A DNA stretch of 64,000 nt from Letharia columbiana (Eukaryota; Ascomycota; Lecanoromycetes; Lecanorales; Parmeliaceae), in assembly GCF_014066305.1 (NCBI RefSeq), contig NW_023501036.1, forward strand, positions 259,501 to 323,500, in the 5' to 3' direction. Below the pieces are notes generated by a model. That model was given only the letters and a program-made list of their open reading frames with translations, did no database searches and was not told where the DNA came from. Made by a program: the position numbers and the translations under genes. Shown piece after piece: positions 50,465-64,000 of the stretch (within the stretch, counting starts at the first letter, position 1; every line of letters starts with the position of its first letter).

Positions 50465-53345
50465 CTATTTATATATTCGCGTTATTTATATTTTTAATAT
50501 TATTATTCTTATTCTTAATATTATTATATATTTAAAATCGAATTATCTCTCTTTATATATTTCGATTTAATATTTTATTATTTAAGCTATTTGAGTTATC
50601 TAATATTAAGTAATAATTATAAATCTTTTTATTTTTCTATAATAGCCGTATTACTCTATTATCTACTTAAATATTTTATTATTTTCTTTAATCGATATCT
50701 AGATTTATAGAGTAAAAGAATTTTATTAAGATTATATCTATATTTATAAAGCGTTTAATAAAGATTAGAAAGTAAGATTCGTTATTATTCTCGAAAGGTT
50801 ATATTATTATATTATTATAATTTTTAAAAAGAATTATTAAGAAGTATTAGAGAGTTTTATAGTTTAAATACTTTTATTTAAGCTATTACGAGTTTATTAA
50901 TATTATTTAAGATTAATTAGATAAAGAAGAAAAATATATTAAATTAATAATAAGATTAACGATAGAAGAACTTATAAAAACGATTAATTTTTTAATATAT
51001 TTATATATATTCTTCTCGAGAGTATTAATTAATTACTTTAAGGCGATAAGTTTAAAAATATTTTATATTAGCTTATCTAGATAGTAGTTATAAATATTAT
51101 ATTCTAAGTATTAAAGCTAATTATCTTTCTTATTATCTAACTTCGTAAAGTTTAATTATTATTATCTTATCTTATAATAATTTTTATTATTTTAATACTT
51201 AGAATTAATTAGCTTTAGTTAATATTATTTAAAGAAATCGAGAATATTTAAAATTATTATTACTATTTAAAGCTTATAGACTTTATTAAAATATAAGTTA
51301 TAGATAAGATTAGAAATATTATAATCTTAAATTATAATCTTCTTATATCGTATAAAATACTTCGCTTTAATTTAATTCTAAATAGTTTAATTAGTATTTT
51401 ATAATATCTTTCTTTAATTCTCGCTTAATATATAAATAAATTTTTTTTATCTTATATAATAAAAGTTTAATAAGTAAAATATCGCTATTAATAATTCTTA
51501 TCTTCGCTATTTATTTAATTATTAGCTTATTTAAAATTATTTATATTTATCGATATTTCTCTTTAATTCCTTATTTAATAAACTACGTAAGCGAGCTTTT
51601 ATATTCTTTATCCGCTTTTTAATCTTATAATATATTTTTTCTATTATCTTCGATATAATAGAATATATTTTCTACTATAATTACTTTATCGAGAGAATTA
51701 TCGCTACTATATCTATAAAGAATTTAATTTATAATATAACTAAGTATTTATATATAAATAATAAATAGTATTTATACTTCTTCGCTAGTCTATTATAATA
51801 TATTCGCCTCTTCTTATATAGTTTTCGCGTACTTATAGAGTTATCGATTATAATTCTAGATTACTCTATCTTATAAATATTAATTAATATAAAGATCGAG
51901 GCGATATTTAATTTCGTATTATAAAATTTATTAATATAAATCTAGTCGATAACGAAGTTATATTCGAATTTTCCTTTATCTTTAATTATAGCTTTTATAT
52001 AATTTTTATATAACTCGAGAGTTATTAGAATTAAGAATCTCTCTTATTTAAATTAAGCTTAATCGTTAATCGTATATTTAAATAATTTAATATTTATAAA
52101 AGTTAAGAGCTTAGCGCTAACTTTACTATATTAAATTAATTTATATATATAAAATATACGAAGTTATATAATATCGCGATTATTAAGATTTATAAATTTA
52201 ATAATTTCTATAAGCTAGATTATTAAAGTCTTTACTAGAACGATAATAAGAAAGAATCTTATTTTAGATATTATTTAGACTATATAATTCGCTTTATTTT
52301 TATATAAATAAGTAATATTAAGTATCTCGATTAAAGAGTACTAGAATTATCGATTCTTTTAAATAAATCTCGATATAAGATATTTACCTATAAAGGGAGA
52401 TTTTTTAAAGACTTTAATAATAGTAATATTCTAGTATTCTTCGAGGATATTAAATCGTAGAGTAAGTTATTATTTAAATATCTAACTTATTAATAGTATT
52501 AGAGTTTAAAGAAATATTTATATTAGCGAGTTAAATAAAAGAATTAAATATATTTATCTTATTAAAGTCGAGTTTATTTATATTAATAGCTTCTTTATAG
52601 ATATTTATTTAAAAGCGTCGCTATATTAAATTATAGAGTTAATAAACCTTTAAAATAATAGAAATTAATATTTCTCGCGAACCTAAGACGTGGCTTAAGC
52701 CTCTAAATATTTAGATATTATCGATATTTATATTATTACGATTAAGCTATAAGACTTATTTTATAATTTATTAAATTATATCGAATTATTAAGATCTTTC
52801 TTTCTTATTAAGCTTTATCTTTCTATTATATTAATTAATATAAAGAATAAATAATTAATAATACTCGAATATATACTTTAATGTTAGATCTCTATTGTTG
52901 ACCTTTATATTATTTTATATCTTTCTTTAACTTATAATCTTATCGATTTTAATATTATAAGAGTTAGCTAATCGAAGAGCGTAATTTTATTTAATTAAGA
53001 GCTCTACTAATATAGTATCTTTTATTATTAAATACTTTTCCTTTTATAGTAAAAGCGCGTTATTACTCTTATAAGTTTTAAATATAATAACGTTATTTAT
53101 TAAATTATTAATAAACTTCTTTTATAGAGAATAGCGATAAACTTATAATTAAGAGTTACTCTCGTTTAAGCTAATACTAATAAGTTGAAAATCTATCTTT
53201 TTTTTTTTATAGATATTAAGTAAATTAAATAATAAGATTAAAGATTAAGCGATAGTAGAATAAAGAGAAAGTGGAATTTCGATAGAATTAAATTAAGATA
53301 GAGTATTATAAAGACTAAGAGAAATTAAAAATTTTAAGATTTACT
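50465..53345. repeat. Repeat X, copy X2
   Basis: Direct copy of X1, diverged by both RIP-type and other changes. The two could be independent insertions of one element or one segmental duplication. Confidence 0.75.
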
Positions 53346-53938
53346 TTAGCTTAATAGAAGGAAAAACTAAATACTTAAGTATTTTAGAGGGTTATTAAGA
53401 TTAAGAATATAAGCGTATCGATAAGTCTCGCGAAGTTTCGAAGATATTAGCTTTAATATCTAACGTCTTAATTAAAGTTAGAATTAATATTAATACTTAT
53501 TATTAATATAAAAAAGCGAGATTAATAAATCTTTAATTACGCGCTATAAGAATATCCGCTACTCGAATATATATATTTACTTTTAATACTTATACGCCTC
53601 TTATAAATTATTATCGTTATTTATAATTAAGCTTATATTATTTACTCTATAGATTAGATAAGATAATATTATAAAATTTTCGTCGATATCGTCTTAGAAT
53701 TATTTCGATTAAAGATAGATAATAAAAGCTTTAAGATTAAATTACTTTTAAAATTAAGAGATTATTATTAGATTATTTATTAATTTCTAAATAAAGACGA
53801 GCTTATATTTATTTAGATTATCGATAATAATAAGTTAAAGAGAATTAATACTAGAGGGATTTTTAATCGATAATCTATTAAATTAATAGAAGTTTATTAA
53901 TTTCTTAATTATTAAGAGCTTCTAAGTCTTTATATATA
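53346..53938. other. AT-rich RIP-mutated sequence, unclassified
   Basis: Between X2 and F copy 2; no motif recognised. Confidence 0.35.
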
Positions 53939-54571
53939 TCTATAAATCTAAAAAGTTTCTGCAAAATTTGAAATTGCTAATCGCGCGTGTGTCGCGGAAA
54001 TTATAAAATCCGTCGAATTAGTAAATCTAATTAGAATCCGCCTAAATTCTATTAAATTAGTAAATCTAATTAGAATTCGTCTAAATTCCGCCGATTTAGT
54101 AACTATTTTAATCTTTTTCGCTAGTTCTATTAGTTTAATAGTAATATATATAAAAAAAGAAAAGTTCTAATAATCGACGTTACGATGATAAGATTTTATA
54201 ACGACGAGTATTAACGCTAACTTAAATTTGACTATAAAATTAGATAATTTAATAAAATTAATCGTATAAGTAATACTTTAATATAGCGTATAATGATACG
54301 CATATTAATGATAATATATATTAATGTCATATATATATAGAATAGTACTTAGAGTATATTAAAGTGCATTACGTAAAAATTTTAAAGTTACTAAAAATTT
54401 TTAAAGTTGCTAAATTAATAGAACTGGCGAAACGAATTAAGATAGTTACTAAATTAGCGAAAAGAATTAAATATAGATAAAGTCTACTTAATAGATTAAA
54501 TCGTACTAAATCGTACTTATAATACGAACTCGGCGGAAATCGTACGAAAAGAAACTTTTTAGATTTATAGA
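53939..54571 (+). mobile_element. F element copy 2, complete, TA target
   Basis: Inverted ends TCTATAAATCTAAAAAG and its complement, flanked by TA on both sides (53937-53938 and 54572-54573), 633 bases. No transposase, so this is a MITE; the TA target suggests the Tc1/mariner-pogo superfamily. It contains two subterminal 40-base units (about 54015-54100). It keeps patches of CA/TG (cgcgtgtgtcgcgg, atacgcatattaatg). Confidence 0.8.
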
Positions 54572-54573
54572 TA

Positions 54574-56600
54574 TATTCGTTTTTCTATATTTTTATCGAT
54601 TCTCTCTTAAGTAATCGCTTCTCTTACTTTATAGACATCTCGTTAATTAATGAAATTAATTTATATAAGAATTTAAGAAGAAAGCTAGAGTCTTATATAG
54701 TTATATAATTAGAAATAAATAGTAATTAAATAATCTCGCTTACGATAATATTAATCTTTTTCTTATATAATTTTATAGACTTTCTCTAAAGGCCTTTATA
54801 TCTTAATTAACGCGAGAACTTCTCTTTTATCGCTTTAAATATAGGCTCTAAAAATTAAAGTTCTTTACGAATATTATCTCGGTTCGCGAGAACGTCTAAC
54901 TTCGCGATATCGAATTTGATATAAAAATCGATTTTAATAGACGTTATTATTATAAGTATATCGTTTAAAGAAAATATAGATATTAATATATATAATATAT
55001 ATAATACGATAATAAGAAAATATGCGTTAGATTAAGTAAGATATAAGATAAAAGAAATTCAAATAAAACTATAGAGTTTAAGTCGAATATTTAGCGTTAT
55101 TTTTTAAAATATATATTACATCTTCGATTAACTTTAATTAATTATAAGTAGACTTTAATCGACGCTAATTTTATTAATAGTTATCTCGATAGTCTTAATT
55201 AAATATTAATATATTATATCTTTAATTAACTTTAATTAATTATTAATAGAAATTTCGATAAAAGCTTCGGCTAGCGTTAAAATTAGTAACGCGTATATTA
55301 ATAATAAAAGTACGAATTTCGCTATTATATCTACTAAGAATATAAATTTATTTAATAATAATATAAATTTTCTAAGATTTATTCTCTACTAGCAATTTCG
55401 AAATTAATAATCTTCGATAGAGTTTAAGCGATAATAATTACTTTAATAATTAATATTTTAAAAATTAATATTTATTTTAACTCTTTAATATAAAAGGTAA
55501 TAGTAAGATATAGTAACTAATAAATATTATATCTATATAATTTTCATTTACTCTTTAATCGATTAATAGATAATCGAGTTCCTTTTTCAGTAGATATATT
55601 AATCTTCTTTCTTCTTTATATCTATAAAAATCGATTAATTAAATTATCTTCTCTTCGAATATATATAACTCTTAATAATTTATTTAATTTTAATTATTTA
55701 TATCTAAAAGACTTTTATTTTAATATAAAGATATATTAGCTAGCTAAATATAATAAAATAACTATATATTATAAATAATAATAAATAGATCTAGTATATT
55801 TCTTTTATAACACTTATTTTTAGAGGTACTACTATCTAAATTAAACGGTTTAAATTAAAGTAAAATTAGTTTCTTTTATATAAAATATATATTTCTAAAT
55901 TATATACTCTATAGGCGACTTTATTATTTTAAAGTAAATATATAAATATAATTTTATATATATGAAAGCGCTTTAATTATATACGTATTAAATACGAAGA
56001 AACGTTTAAAAGTAATAAAAGTATCTCTCCCTAAATAGCTCGTTATAGACCTTTTCTTTTTATAAATACCTATTAATATAAGATATTTTTTATATATAGA
56101 TTTATAAATATCTTTTATATGATTATAAAGAATATAAAGTTGAAATTAGACTTTATAATAAGTAAGACTAGAGTAGTAATATATATTCGTTAAAGCGTTA
56201 ACACGTTATTAATTATTAAAAAACGTATATCTTATAATTAATTAATAATAGATAAGAGAATATATATCGAGTATATCGCTTCTATAAAAAATAATATAAA
56301 AATGATAGTGGACTTATTAGATACCTACGAGGTTATAGAAAGCGAAAACCGATTCTTTTATACGCGTCTTTCGATATTATAAATCGTAATATAGTTAATA
56401 GCATTAATAATCTAATAGCTTTAATCATCGTAAGAGAAGGAGATATATATCTACTCGAAGATAATATAATTGCGAATTCGATATTATAGTAGTAATTAAA
56501 TAAGTAGAAGATAGAGAAAGAGAGAATAAATGCGATATAAATAATGAATCTAAATAATAAGATAATAACACTCTCTATCTCTATAATAAACTTAAGTTAT
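54574..56600. other. AT-rich RIP-mutated sequence upstream of the Plavaka-like relic
   Basis: No separate motif recognised. It may contain the 5-prime part of the same DNA transposon. Confidence 0.35.
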
Positions 56601-58800
56601 AATATTATAATTTCGTCTTTAATAGTTAACTCTATAAAATCGTATTTAAAAGAGCGAGACGCTAAGAGATCGATAAAACTATAATTTAAATCGAAGCCTC
56701 TTAATTAAATAAAATCGATATCTAATTATTAAATTAAGTTAAATATCGAGTCGATATTCAATATAAATAATTTTTAGAATTTATTTAAATCTCGGGAAGA
56801 TTATACGCTAGCGCTATAGTTTTTTAAGTTAAGACTCTTCGATAATAATATTAATAAGTTCTTTCGCGATATTTATTTATAGCGATTTTAAGACGACTAT
56901 AATTTTAATAATGCGAAATTATTAAGATATAAAATATAGAATATATATAGCGATAATATCGACGATAGCTAAATTAATTAGTCTTTTAAAATTTATAACT
57001 TCGAATTCGAATTAAGATCGAAGATATATTACGTTATTTACTTCGATATTATAAGTATTATTAAAGTATTTCTAATATATAAATCTTTTAGTATAAGCTT
57101 ATATTATCGATCTATACGCTAAAGAAATATTAATAAAGCGAGAGTCTATAGCGAGATATATATCGCGGATTAATAGTAGAAAATATAGAATAAGCTATCT
57201 AATAACTCTATCGTTATTTCTATTATTTTAATATTAAATAAAACTTATCTCTCTCGAATATACGAAAAATAATATACTTAATTAATTTATATTACGATTA
57301 AAATCTTTAACGAGATACGTAATACGTATATAATAGATCGAGTATAGCGATTTTAGAAATAATATTAATTATTACGAAAAAAGAAGCTAAGGCCTAGATC
57401 TATTACTATATCTTAGATTTAATAATTAAAAATAACTTCTTATACTTTCGTAATATATTATTTATTAATAAAGTATATTTAATAATTAAAGAATATTTCG
57501 AATATAATATTAATATATAATACGCGAATAGTTTAATTCGAAGATATTATCTAATATTAGCTATTATAATATTAAATTATAAAAAATAAGTAATAATTAC
57601 TTTAATCTTAAGTAGTAGATATTATTCTATATATACGATCTTATCTATAGAGAGAAAGCGATTATATCTTTTAACTCTATATTCTAAGTAAATACTTAAG
57701 CGTATAACTAAGTAGCTGAGACTATAAAAGAGATATATTAAAAAGACGTCGAAATACTTACGAGATATAATACTTCACGATTACTATTCTTTTATCGACG
57801 GTTATTTCGCTATTAATATATATCGATTATAATACTTCGATATTCTATATTTCTTAATAATTAAGAGATTTATAGATTATCTACTTAAATAATAAGTTAA
57901 ATATATTAGAGTTATAAAGATAGAGAATAAGATAAATAAGCTTCTTAATACTCGCTTTTAAGCGATCTCTAGCTATATTAATCTAAGACGTATCGAGTCT
58001 CTAAGTAAAAAGATATAATAGATAGAAGAGGATAATTAGACCCTATAGAGGATAATAATAATTATCTTTATATTAATCTTAATTAAATTAAATTCGAATA
58101 CGCTATATATAGATCGCGCTATTCTTAATCTTATTATATTAATAAGATATCGTTCTTATAATAATAATATTATTCGATATCTACTCGCGACTCTAGCTCG
58201 AATTAATTTATTAAAAGAGGTTTTTTAAGTATATAGATCTCTAGATAAAACGATGAATAAAGGTTATTTTAACTTTCTAAAGTTTTATAGTATTAATTAC
58301 TTATTTAAAATAATATAATTATTTAATTTATTTAATAGATTAACTATTTAAATAGAAAAAAAGGCGTATATTAAATTTTTTAAAAAGTATTATAAATTAA
58401 TAAATAAGTATAATAACTATATTAAATAGATTATACGTTATAATATCGTATATTAGAAGATAATTATAATATATAATCTCGTTAAATACTAAGATATAGA
58501 AGTATTATTATTTATAATTAAGAGATTATAGAAGAAAGAGAAGAAGATCGAGGCGGGAATTTCTTTAGATCTTTATATCTAAGATTAGTAGGCGGATAAT
58601 AAGAAGCGTAATATTATAAGATAGATCTATTATTATAATAGTCGTTATTAACGACTAGTAGAGATCGTTACTAAATAATTAGAGTTAAATACTTTTCTCG
58701 AAGCTTTAGCCGCCTTTATTCGAATAAATTAAATAAAATTAAAGGAATATTATCTATTTAAGAGAAATAATAATATTAATATATATAAGATAAACTATAG
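56600..58800 (+). pseudogene. Plavaka/KDZ-like DNA transposase relic
   Basis: Plus-strand translation shows blocks in the order known for Plavaka-type transposases. First, a segment ending in …LRDI-LHDYYSFIDG- (about 57745-57800). Next, a (F/H)DIL(H)-LIIKRF-DYLL block (about 57835-57885) like the DLLHQLxKGxFKDHLxxW motif. Then F-x-K-F-(H)-x-I-N-(H) followed by -LF- and IE-KAYIKFFKKYYKLINK (about 58270-58400) like the KFH...LFG...TE...HIDxAKxAYRATN region. Stops are RIP-type. Terminal repeats of its own were not identified. The identification rests on motif order only. Confidence 0.5.
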
Positions 58801-58955
58801 ATAAATACGTCGATATTCGATTCGCATCTATTTTAATATTCGATATTAAAAGGCTCTTAGAAAGGATTCTTTAAATATAGCTTATCTATCTAAAGACGTC
58901 GTTATCTGCAGATTTATTAATTAATTTTTTCGAAAAAGATAGCGTAGAAACTATA

Positions 58956-59536
58956 TCTGCAAATCTGAAAAGTTTCTTTTTATACGATTTCCGCCGGGTT
59001 CGTATTATAAGTACGATTTAGTACGATTTAGCCTATTAAGTAAACTTTATCTATATTTAATTCTTTCTACTAATTCTATCAATTTAGTAACTTTAAAAAA
59101 TTTTTAATAACTTTAAAAATTTTACGTAATATACTTTAATATACTTTAAGTACTATTCTATATATATATAATATTAATATATATTATCATTAATATGCGT
59201 ATTATTATATATACGTATTATTATACGCTATATTAGAGTATTATCTACGCGACTAATTTTATTAAATTATCTAATTCTATAGTTAAATTTAAGTTAACGT
59301 TAATACTCGTCGTCGTAGAACCTTACCGTCGCAACGTCGATTATTAGAACTTTTCTTTTTTTATACGTATTATTATTAAACTAATAGAATTAACGGAAAA
59401 GATTAGAATAGTTACTAAACCGACGGAATTTAGATAGATTCTAATCAGATTTGCTGATCCGGCGGATTTTATGATTTCCGCGATACACGCGCGATCAGCA
59501 ATTTCAAATTTTGCAGGAACTTTTCAGATTTGCAGA
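58956..59536 (-). mobile_element. F element copy 3, complete
   Basis: Ends TCTGCAAATCTGAAAAG and its complement, 581 bases; TA precedes and TG follows. It is in the opposite orientation to F copy 2 (its right end carries the caatttcaaattttgcagg side). It is the least RIP-mutated F copy, especially 59440-59536. Confidence 0.8.
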
Positions 59537-61154
59537 TGTACGCTTAGGTTTATGAATATAATTAATAGACCTTCGATGCTAATAAGATTTTTTCGAGGAA
59601 ATTAATAGAGAAAGTATTAGTTATAGTAAAAGTAATAAATCTAGCTTATAGAGATTTTAGATAAAGATCGATTTATTTATAAAGTATTTTTATAAAGATA
59701 TTTAAATATCGATATAATAGATAAGTTTAGAAATATTATAATATAATAAAAATAGAAAGAGCGTAGCTATTAATAGCGCGGAATTTAAAAATCCTCGAAA
59801 AACGACGATTCTATAGCCTCGTAAATATTAAGAGAAATATATATATTATACTCGCGTCGATAAAAGATAAAGAATTTTATTATATTAATAACTTTATCGA
59901 CTTTAATTAATATAATAATATCTATAATTTAAACTTTTTAAATAAAAGTTATAGAGTAGTAAAGAAGATTAATATATATTATACTATAAGATAATAGAGA
60001 TATTAAGAATCTAGATCTTAGAATATTAGAAATAGAATTAAATATATAATAGATAAAATCGATCTTAATTATCCTTCTTAACTTAAATATCTTTCTCGAC
60101 TTAAATACTTTTCTTAATTTGAATACTCTTCTTAACTCGAATAACTTTCAAACTATTTTTAGAGTTTATCGAGTAAAGAGAGATCTTATAATTATAGAAT
60201 ATATATATAAATATTATAATTAGAAAGAGAAGAGAGAGCGGGTTTTTCTTTAGTTAGAGAGATGTTAATACGCTTTAGAAAGTATCTAGTTAAGTATTTC
60301 GACGTTAAAAATTACTATTAAATTAATTCGCGACTTCTTATAACTTAAAGAACGTTATCGTCTATAATAAGAGCTATTATTTAAAATTTCTTTAAGTTAT
60401 TAATAGTCTATACGATAATATTAGAATCGAGATATATTATTTTAAAAATATAATAAACTAGAAGAAAGCTCTAATATAAGCTGTTATAGGGGTATAAGAC
60501 GATAAGAGTTATTAATAGTCTATACGATAATACTAGAATCGAGGTATATTATTTTAAAAATATAATAAATTAGAAGAAAGTTCTAATATAAGATATTATA
60601 AGAGGAGATCTATATATATTACTCGCTATATTTTTATATATATAATTATTTAAAAATTGAAACTTCTAATTTAAAAAAGTCGGTTTCGATTTTATAAAAA
60701 AGATACTCGATACTTTAATAAGTATTAATATATATAAATCTCGAAGAGATTTAGATATTAAGAGAAGAGGTTAATAGAGCTAAGATCGGGTAATAGAGAT
60801 ATAAATATATATTATCGGCTTTTATATATATTATATTGATTTTAACGCGATTATAGCGATAAGAAAGCGTATTAATAACGATTTTCCTTCTTAGATAGTT
60901 AGCGTTTACGAGATATATTATAAATAATAATATTCTTATCTTTAATAGAGAAGATAAATTACTCGATATAGTAATATAAATTTATATATATAAACTTAAT
61001 ATCTAGTAATAATATTATTAAGTTAAGTTAAATTAAATTTATAGTATAACTAAGTTAAGTCGAATTTAACTTATAAAGTTAAGTTAATATCGCGAATTAT
61101 AGAAATAATAAAATATTAATATAAGACGATTATTATTTTTAAAAAAATTATTTA
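59537..61154. other. AT-rich RIP-mutated sequence, unclassified
   Basis: No motif recognised apart from the 112-base tandem duplication at 60396-60605. Confidence 0.35.
60396..60605. repeat. 112-base tandem duplication
   Basis: gttattaatagtctatacga begins at 60396 and again at 60508. The units differ mainly by C/T and G/A (ataatattagaatcgag against ataatactagaatcgag), so the duplication may itself have become a RIP target or predates it. Confidence 0.85.
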
Positions 61155-61454
61155 AATAGTATATAGTAATTATTAAACTAGTAAATATTATTCGAATAGT
61201 ATATAGTAATTATTAAATTAATAAATATTATTCGAATAATATATAGTAATTATTAAACCGGCGAATAGTATTTTAATAGTAAATAATAATTATTAAATCG
61301 ACGGATAGCGTGTGAAAAGTAGATTATAGTTACTAATTAGGCGGAATTTAAGCGAATTTAAATTAGATTTACTAATTCGACGAATTTTATAATTTTCGCG
61401 ATTAACGCGCGATTAGCAATTTCAAATTTTATAGAAACTTTTCAGATTTGCAGA
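61155..61454 (-). mobile_element. F element copy 5, right-end part with four 40-base subterminal repeats
   Basis: The right inverted end finishes at 61454 (…cagatttgcaga then TA). Inward are a cgcgcgattagcaatttc block shared with F copies 2 and 3 and four 40-base tandem units starting at 61155, 61195, 61235 and 61275 (aatagtatatagtaattatt…). The left inverted end was not found, so the copy is probably truncated. Confidence 0.65.
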
Positions 61455-61633
61455 TATATACTATAGAAAGAGAAATAAGTATAGTAAATATATCGCGTAG
61501 AAATAATTAAAAGTAATTATAATAGTATTTTAAATACTATTTAAATGATAACTATAGAAGCTATTGAAATTATTCGATGATAATAATAGCGTATAAGTAG
61601 AGTGCGGGCTTTCTAGTAGTGAAAAGCTTATTA

Positions 61634-62092
61634 TCTGCAAATCTGAAAAGTTTCTACTAAATTTCAAATTGCTGATCTTGCGAATAGGGCTGAAATTAAG
61701 AATTTCGTCGATTTAGTAACTATCTTAAAAATTAGCTAAAATTCCGTCGATTTAGTAACTATCTTAAAAATTAGTTAAAATTCCATCAATTCAGTAACTA
61801 TTCTAATCTTTTTCGCCAGTTCTATCAGTTTAATAATAATATATATAAAAAAAGAAAAGTTCTAATAATCGACGTTACGACGATAAGATTCTACGACGAT
61901 AAGTATTAATATTAACTTAAATTTAACTATAGAATTAAACGATTTAATAAAATTAGTCGCGTAAGTAATACTCTAATATAGCGTATAATAATATATATAT
62001 TAATAATAATATATATTAATATCATATGTATATAGAATAGTACTTACTAGTAGAGTATATTAGAGTATATTACGTAAAATTTTTAAAGTTGC

Positions 62093-62093
<1 letters not shown>
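61634..62093 (+). mobile_element. F element copy 4, truncated by the A-rich tract
   Basis: The left end TCTGCAAATCTGAAAAG follows TA. Two 39-base subterminal units (atttagtaactatcttaaaaattag…) lie at about 61710-61790. The body follows F copy 2 up to ttaaagttgcaaatt, then passes into A-rich sequence without a right end. Confidence 0.75.
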
Positions 62094-62979
<886 letters not shown>

Positions 62980-63023
62980 CAATACAACTCCATTTGAGAG
63001 CATCCTTCTCACTTCATCTTCCA

Positions 63024-63986
63024 ATGGCTTCATCAGTCATTCCAGAACTCGCCAAGCTTGACAACATCAAGCAGGACACAGAATCCGCCTCTCACAAAGT
63101 CTTCCAAGAACTCGCGATCAAGTCAGCGCAACCTCACGCGGACCGTACTTTCTTGACCGACAGAGCTGTGATCGGCATGGAGCCCATGGAAAATATGCCA
63201 CACACCGCTCACCTCCTGAATTCCGAACATCTTGCCATGGCATTCACGGAGCTCTCTGCGGCTATGGATGACCCTTTCGACGTCTTCCCCCTTCCGTCCT
63301 ACACGTACGACCCCTCGAAGCCATGCTACCTCTACACCATACCTCGCGAGCTCCGCGACATGGTTTACGACGACGTCATCTCATCTGGCAATCTCAAGAT
63401 ACTTCGAACCTCGAGGAAATTACACGAAGAAGGCATCAACTTCCTTTACAAACGTCGCGTCTGTCATCTCATCGAGGATTTCACGAAGTACAGACCCGCA
63501 ATCAATCTCCAGGAGCCTATTGCTGCCTTGATTCAGAACGTCGATATTGAGATAGTGATGGGATCCTCAATGAATGGTCGATGTTGGGGAGACACCACTG
63601 ATCCAATTCTCAAATTCAGTGGCTCCACTGTCCTGCGACAGACGTGCCGAGTGGTGTTTCTCTGTACGGAAGACTACCATCCTTTCAACATCAAGCCACA
63701 TCTTCAGAAGATCTTGGGCCAGCTCCGTACACTCAACGGATTTTTACGGGTCATCTTGGAAATTCATTATAAAGGTCCGATGCTTGTTGGAGAACAGCAA
63801 CCCTTACATTGCCGGCTAAAGGCTATTTCTATCTTGAGAGCCGTCAAACACTTGGAAAAGGACTTGGGTCCAAGTACCCGGCGTGAAGACGTTGACCCTA
63901 CCCGCAAGAACTTGGAATTTCATCCGCGTGCCCACCTGGAAGCCAACCAAGGGGGCGTTGTCGCTAACGACCCAGTGCCGCAATGA
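63024..63986 (+). CDS. Hypothetical protein, ELR-VY/LEFHP paralogue family (right copy)
   Basis: The product is 320 aa, function unknown. The frame is open from 62994, but that codon is TTG; the first ATG is at 63024 (ccaATGG) and the stop is TGA at 63984. Residues 104-149 hold YTIPRELRDMVYD…LKILRTSRKLHEEG…LYKRRVCHL, the same module as in the 1780-2676 protein and closer to the LPxELRxxIY consensus of F-box/2EXR-like fungal proteins. Residues 297-302 are LEFHPR. A CRVVFLC segment, an LxxILEIH strand and LKAISI align with the left copy. No signal peptide or membrane span is visible. Codon usage and CA/TG content are normal. The 5-prime flank is the A-rich tract, so any native promoter beyond 44 bases is missing or displaced; expression is doubtful. 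Confidence 0.78.
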   Translation: MASSVIPELAKLDNIKQDTESASHKVFQELAIKSAQPHADRTFLTDRAVIGMEPMENMPHTAHLLNSEHLAMAFTELSAAMDDPFDVFPLPSYTYDPSKPCYLYTIPRELRDMVYDDVISSGNLKILRTSRKLHEEGINFLYKRRVCHLIEDFTKYRPAINLQEPIAALIQNVDIEIVMGSSMNGRCWGDTTDPILKFSGSTVLRQTCRVVFLCTEDYHPFNIKPHLQKILGQLRTLNGFLRVILEIHYKGPMLVGEQQPLHCRLKAISILRAVKHLEKDLGPSTRREDVDPTRKNLEFHPRAHLEANQGGVVANDPVPQ

Positions 63987-64000
63987 TCGATAGGCGAAGT

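Overview
The window looks like a filamentous ascomycete (Pezizomycotina) chromosome with a two-compartment genome. Two short stretches of ordinary base composition at the ends (1 to about 3.5 kb and 62.98 to 64.0 kb) each carry one plus-strand gene. The roughly 59.5 kb between them is extremely AT-rich. In that island CA and TG dinucleotides are almost gone while CG survives, and recognisable transposon protein frames are full of TAA and TAG at former Gln and Trp positions. This is the signature of repeat-induced point mutation (RIP). A Dothideomycete is my guess from the gene family and isochore style, but the sequence does not prove it. No RNA gene or CRISPR array was seen.

The two flanking genes (1780-2676 and 63024-63986) encode paralogous proteins. 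They share an ELRxxxY...ILRxSRxLHxE...LYK block and a C-terminal LEFHPR block. The island therefore sits between two diverged copies of one gene family. Upstream of the left gene is a 0.65 kb foldback element containing a 40-base perfect palindrome and flanked by a 17-base direct repeat.

The island is a nest of dead mobile elements. Its left edge (about 3.44-8.11 kb) is a minus-strand tyrosine-recombinase retrotransposon of the DIRS/Ngaro kind. It has RT and recombinase relics and the split direct repeats (A1 - genes - B1 A2 B2) expected of that group. From 13.6 to about 38.2 kb lies a minus-strand non-LTR retrotransposon (LINE) with endonuclease, RT and RNase H relics and a poly(A) tail. It is interrupted by a chromodomain Ty3/Gypsy element (14214-27941, TSD cgtct), a copy of an unclassified repeat 'R', a solo LTR (TSD attct) and a gag-only LTR element (33710-36600, TSD ataat). 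The Gypsy element is itself interrupted by a second chromovirus (15969-23073) and another R copy.

The four R copies (about 2-3.2 kb) carry several kinds of tandem repeat. The right third of the island (40-62 kb) holds a pair of 2.9 kb direct repeats (X1/X2), a Plavaka-like DNA transposase relic (about 56.6-58.8 kb) and five copies or fragments of a TA-target inverted-repeat element 'F'. It ends in about 0.89 kb of almost pure A with no cytosine, finishing some 44 bases before the start codon of the right-hand gene.

Within the island a few pockets keep CA/TG: R copy 4, the gag-only element, the F elements, and the outer A1 and B2 repeats. These are the best material for judging original sequences and relative ages. 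All element calls come from reading by eye; edges given without a TSD are approximate.
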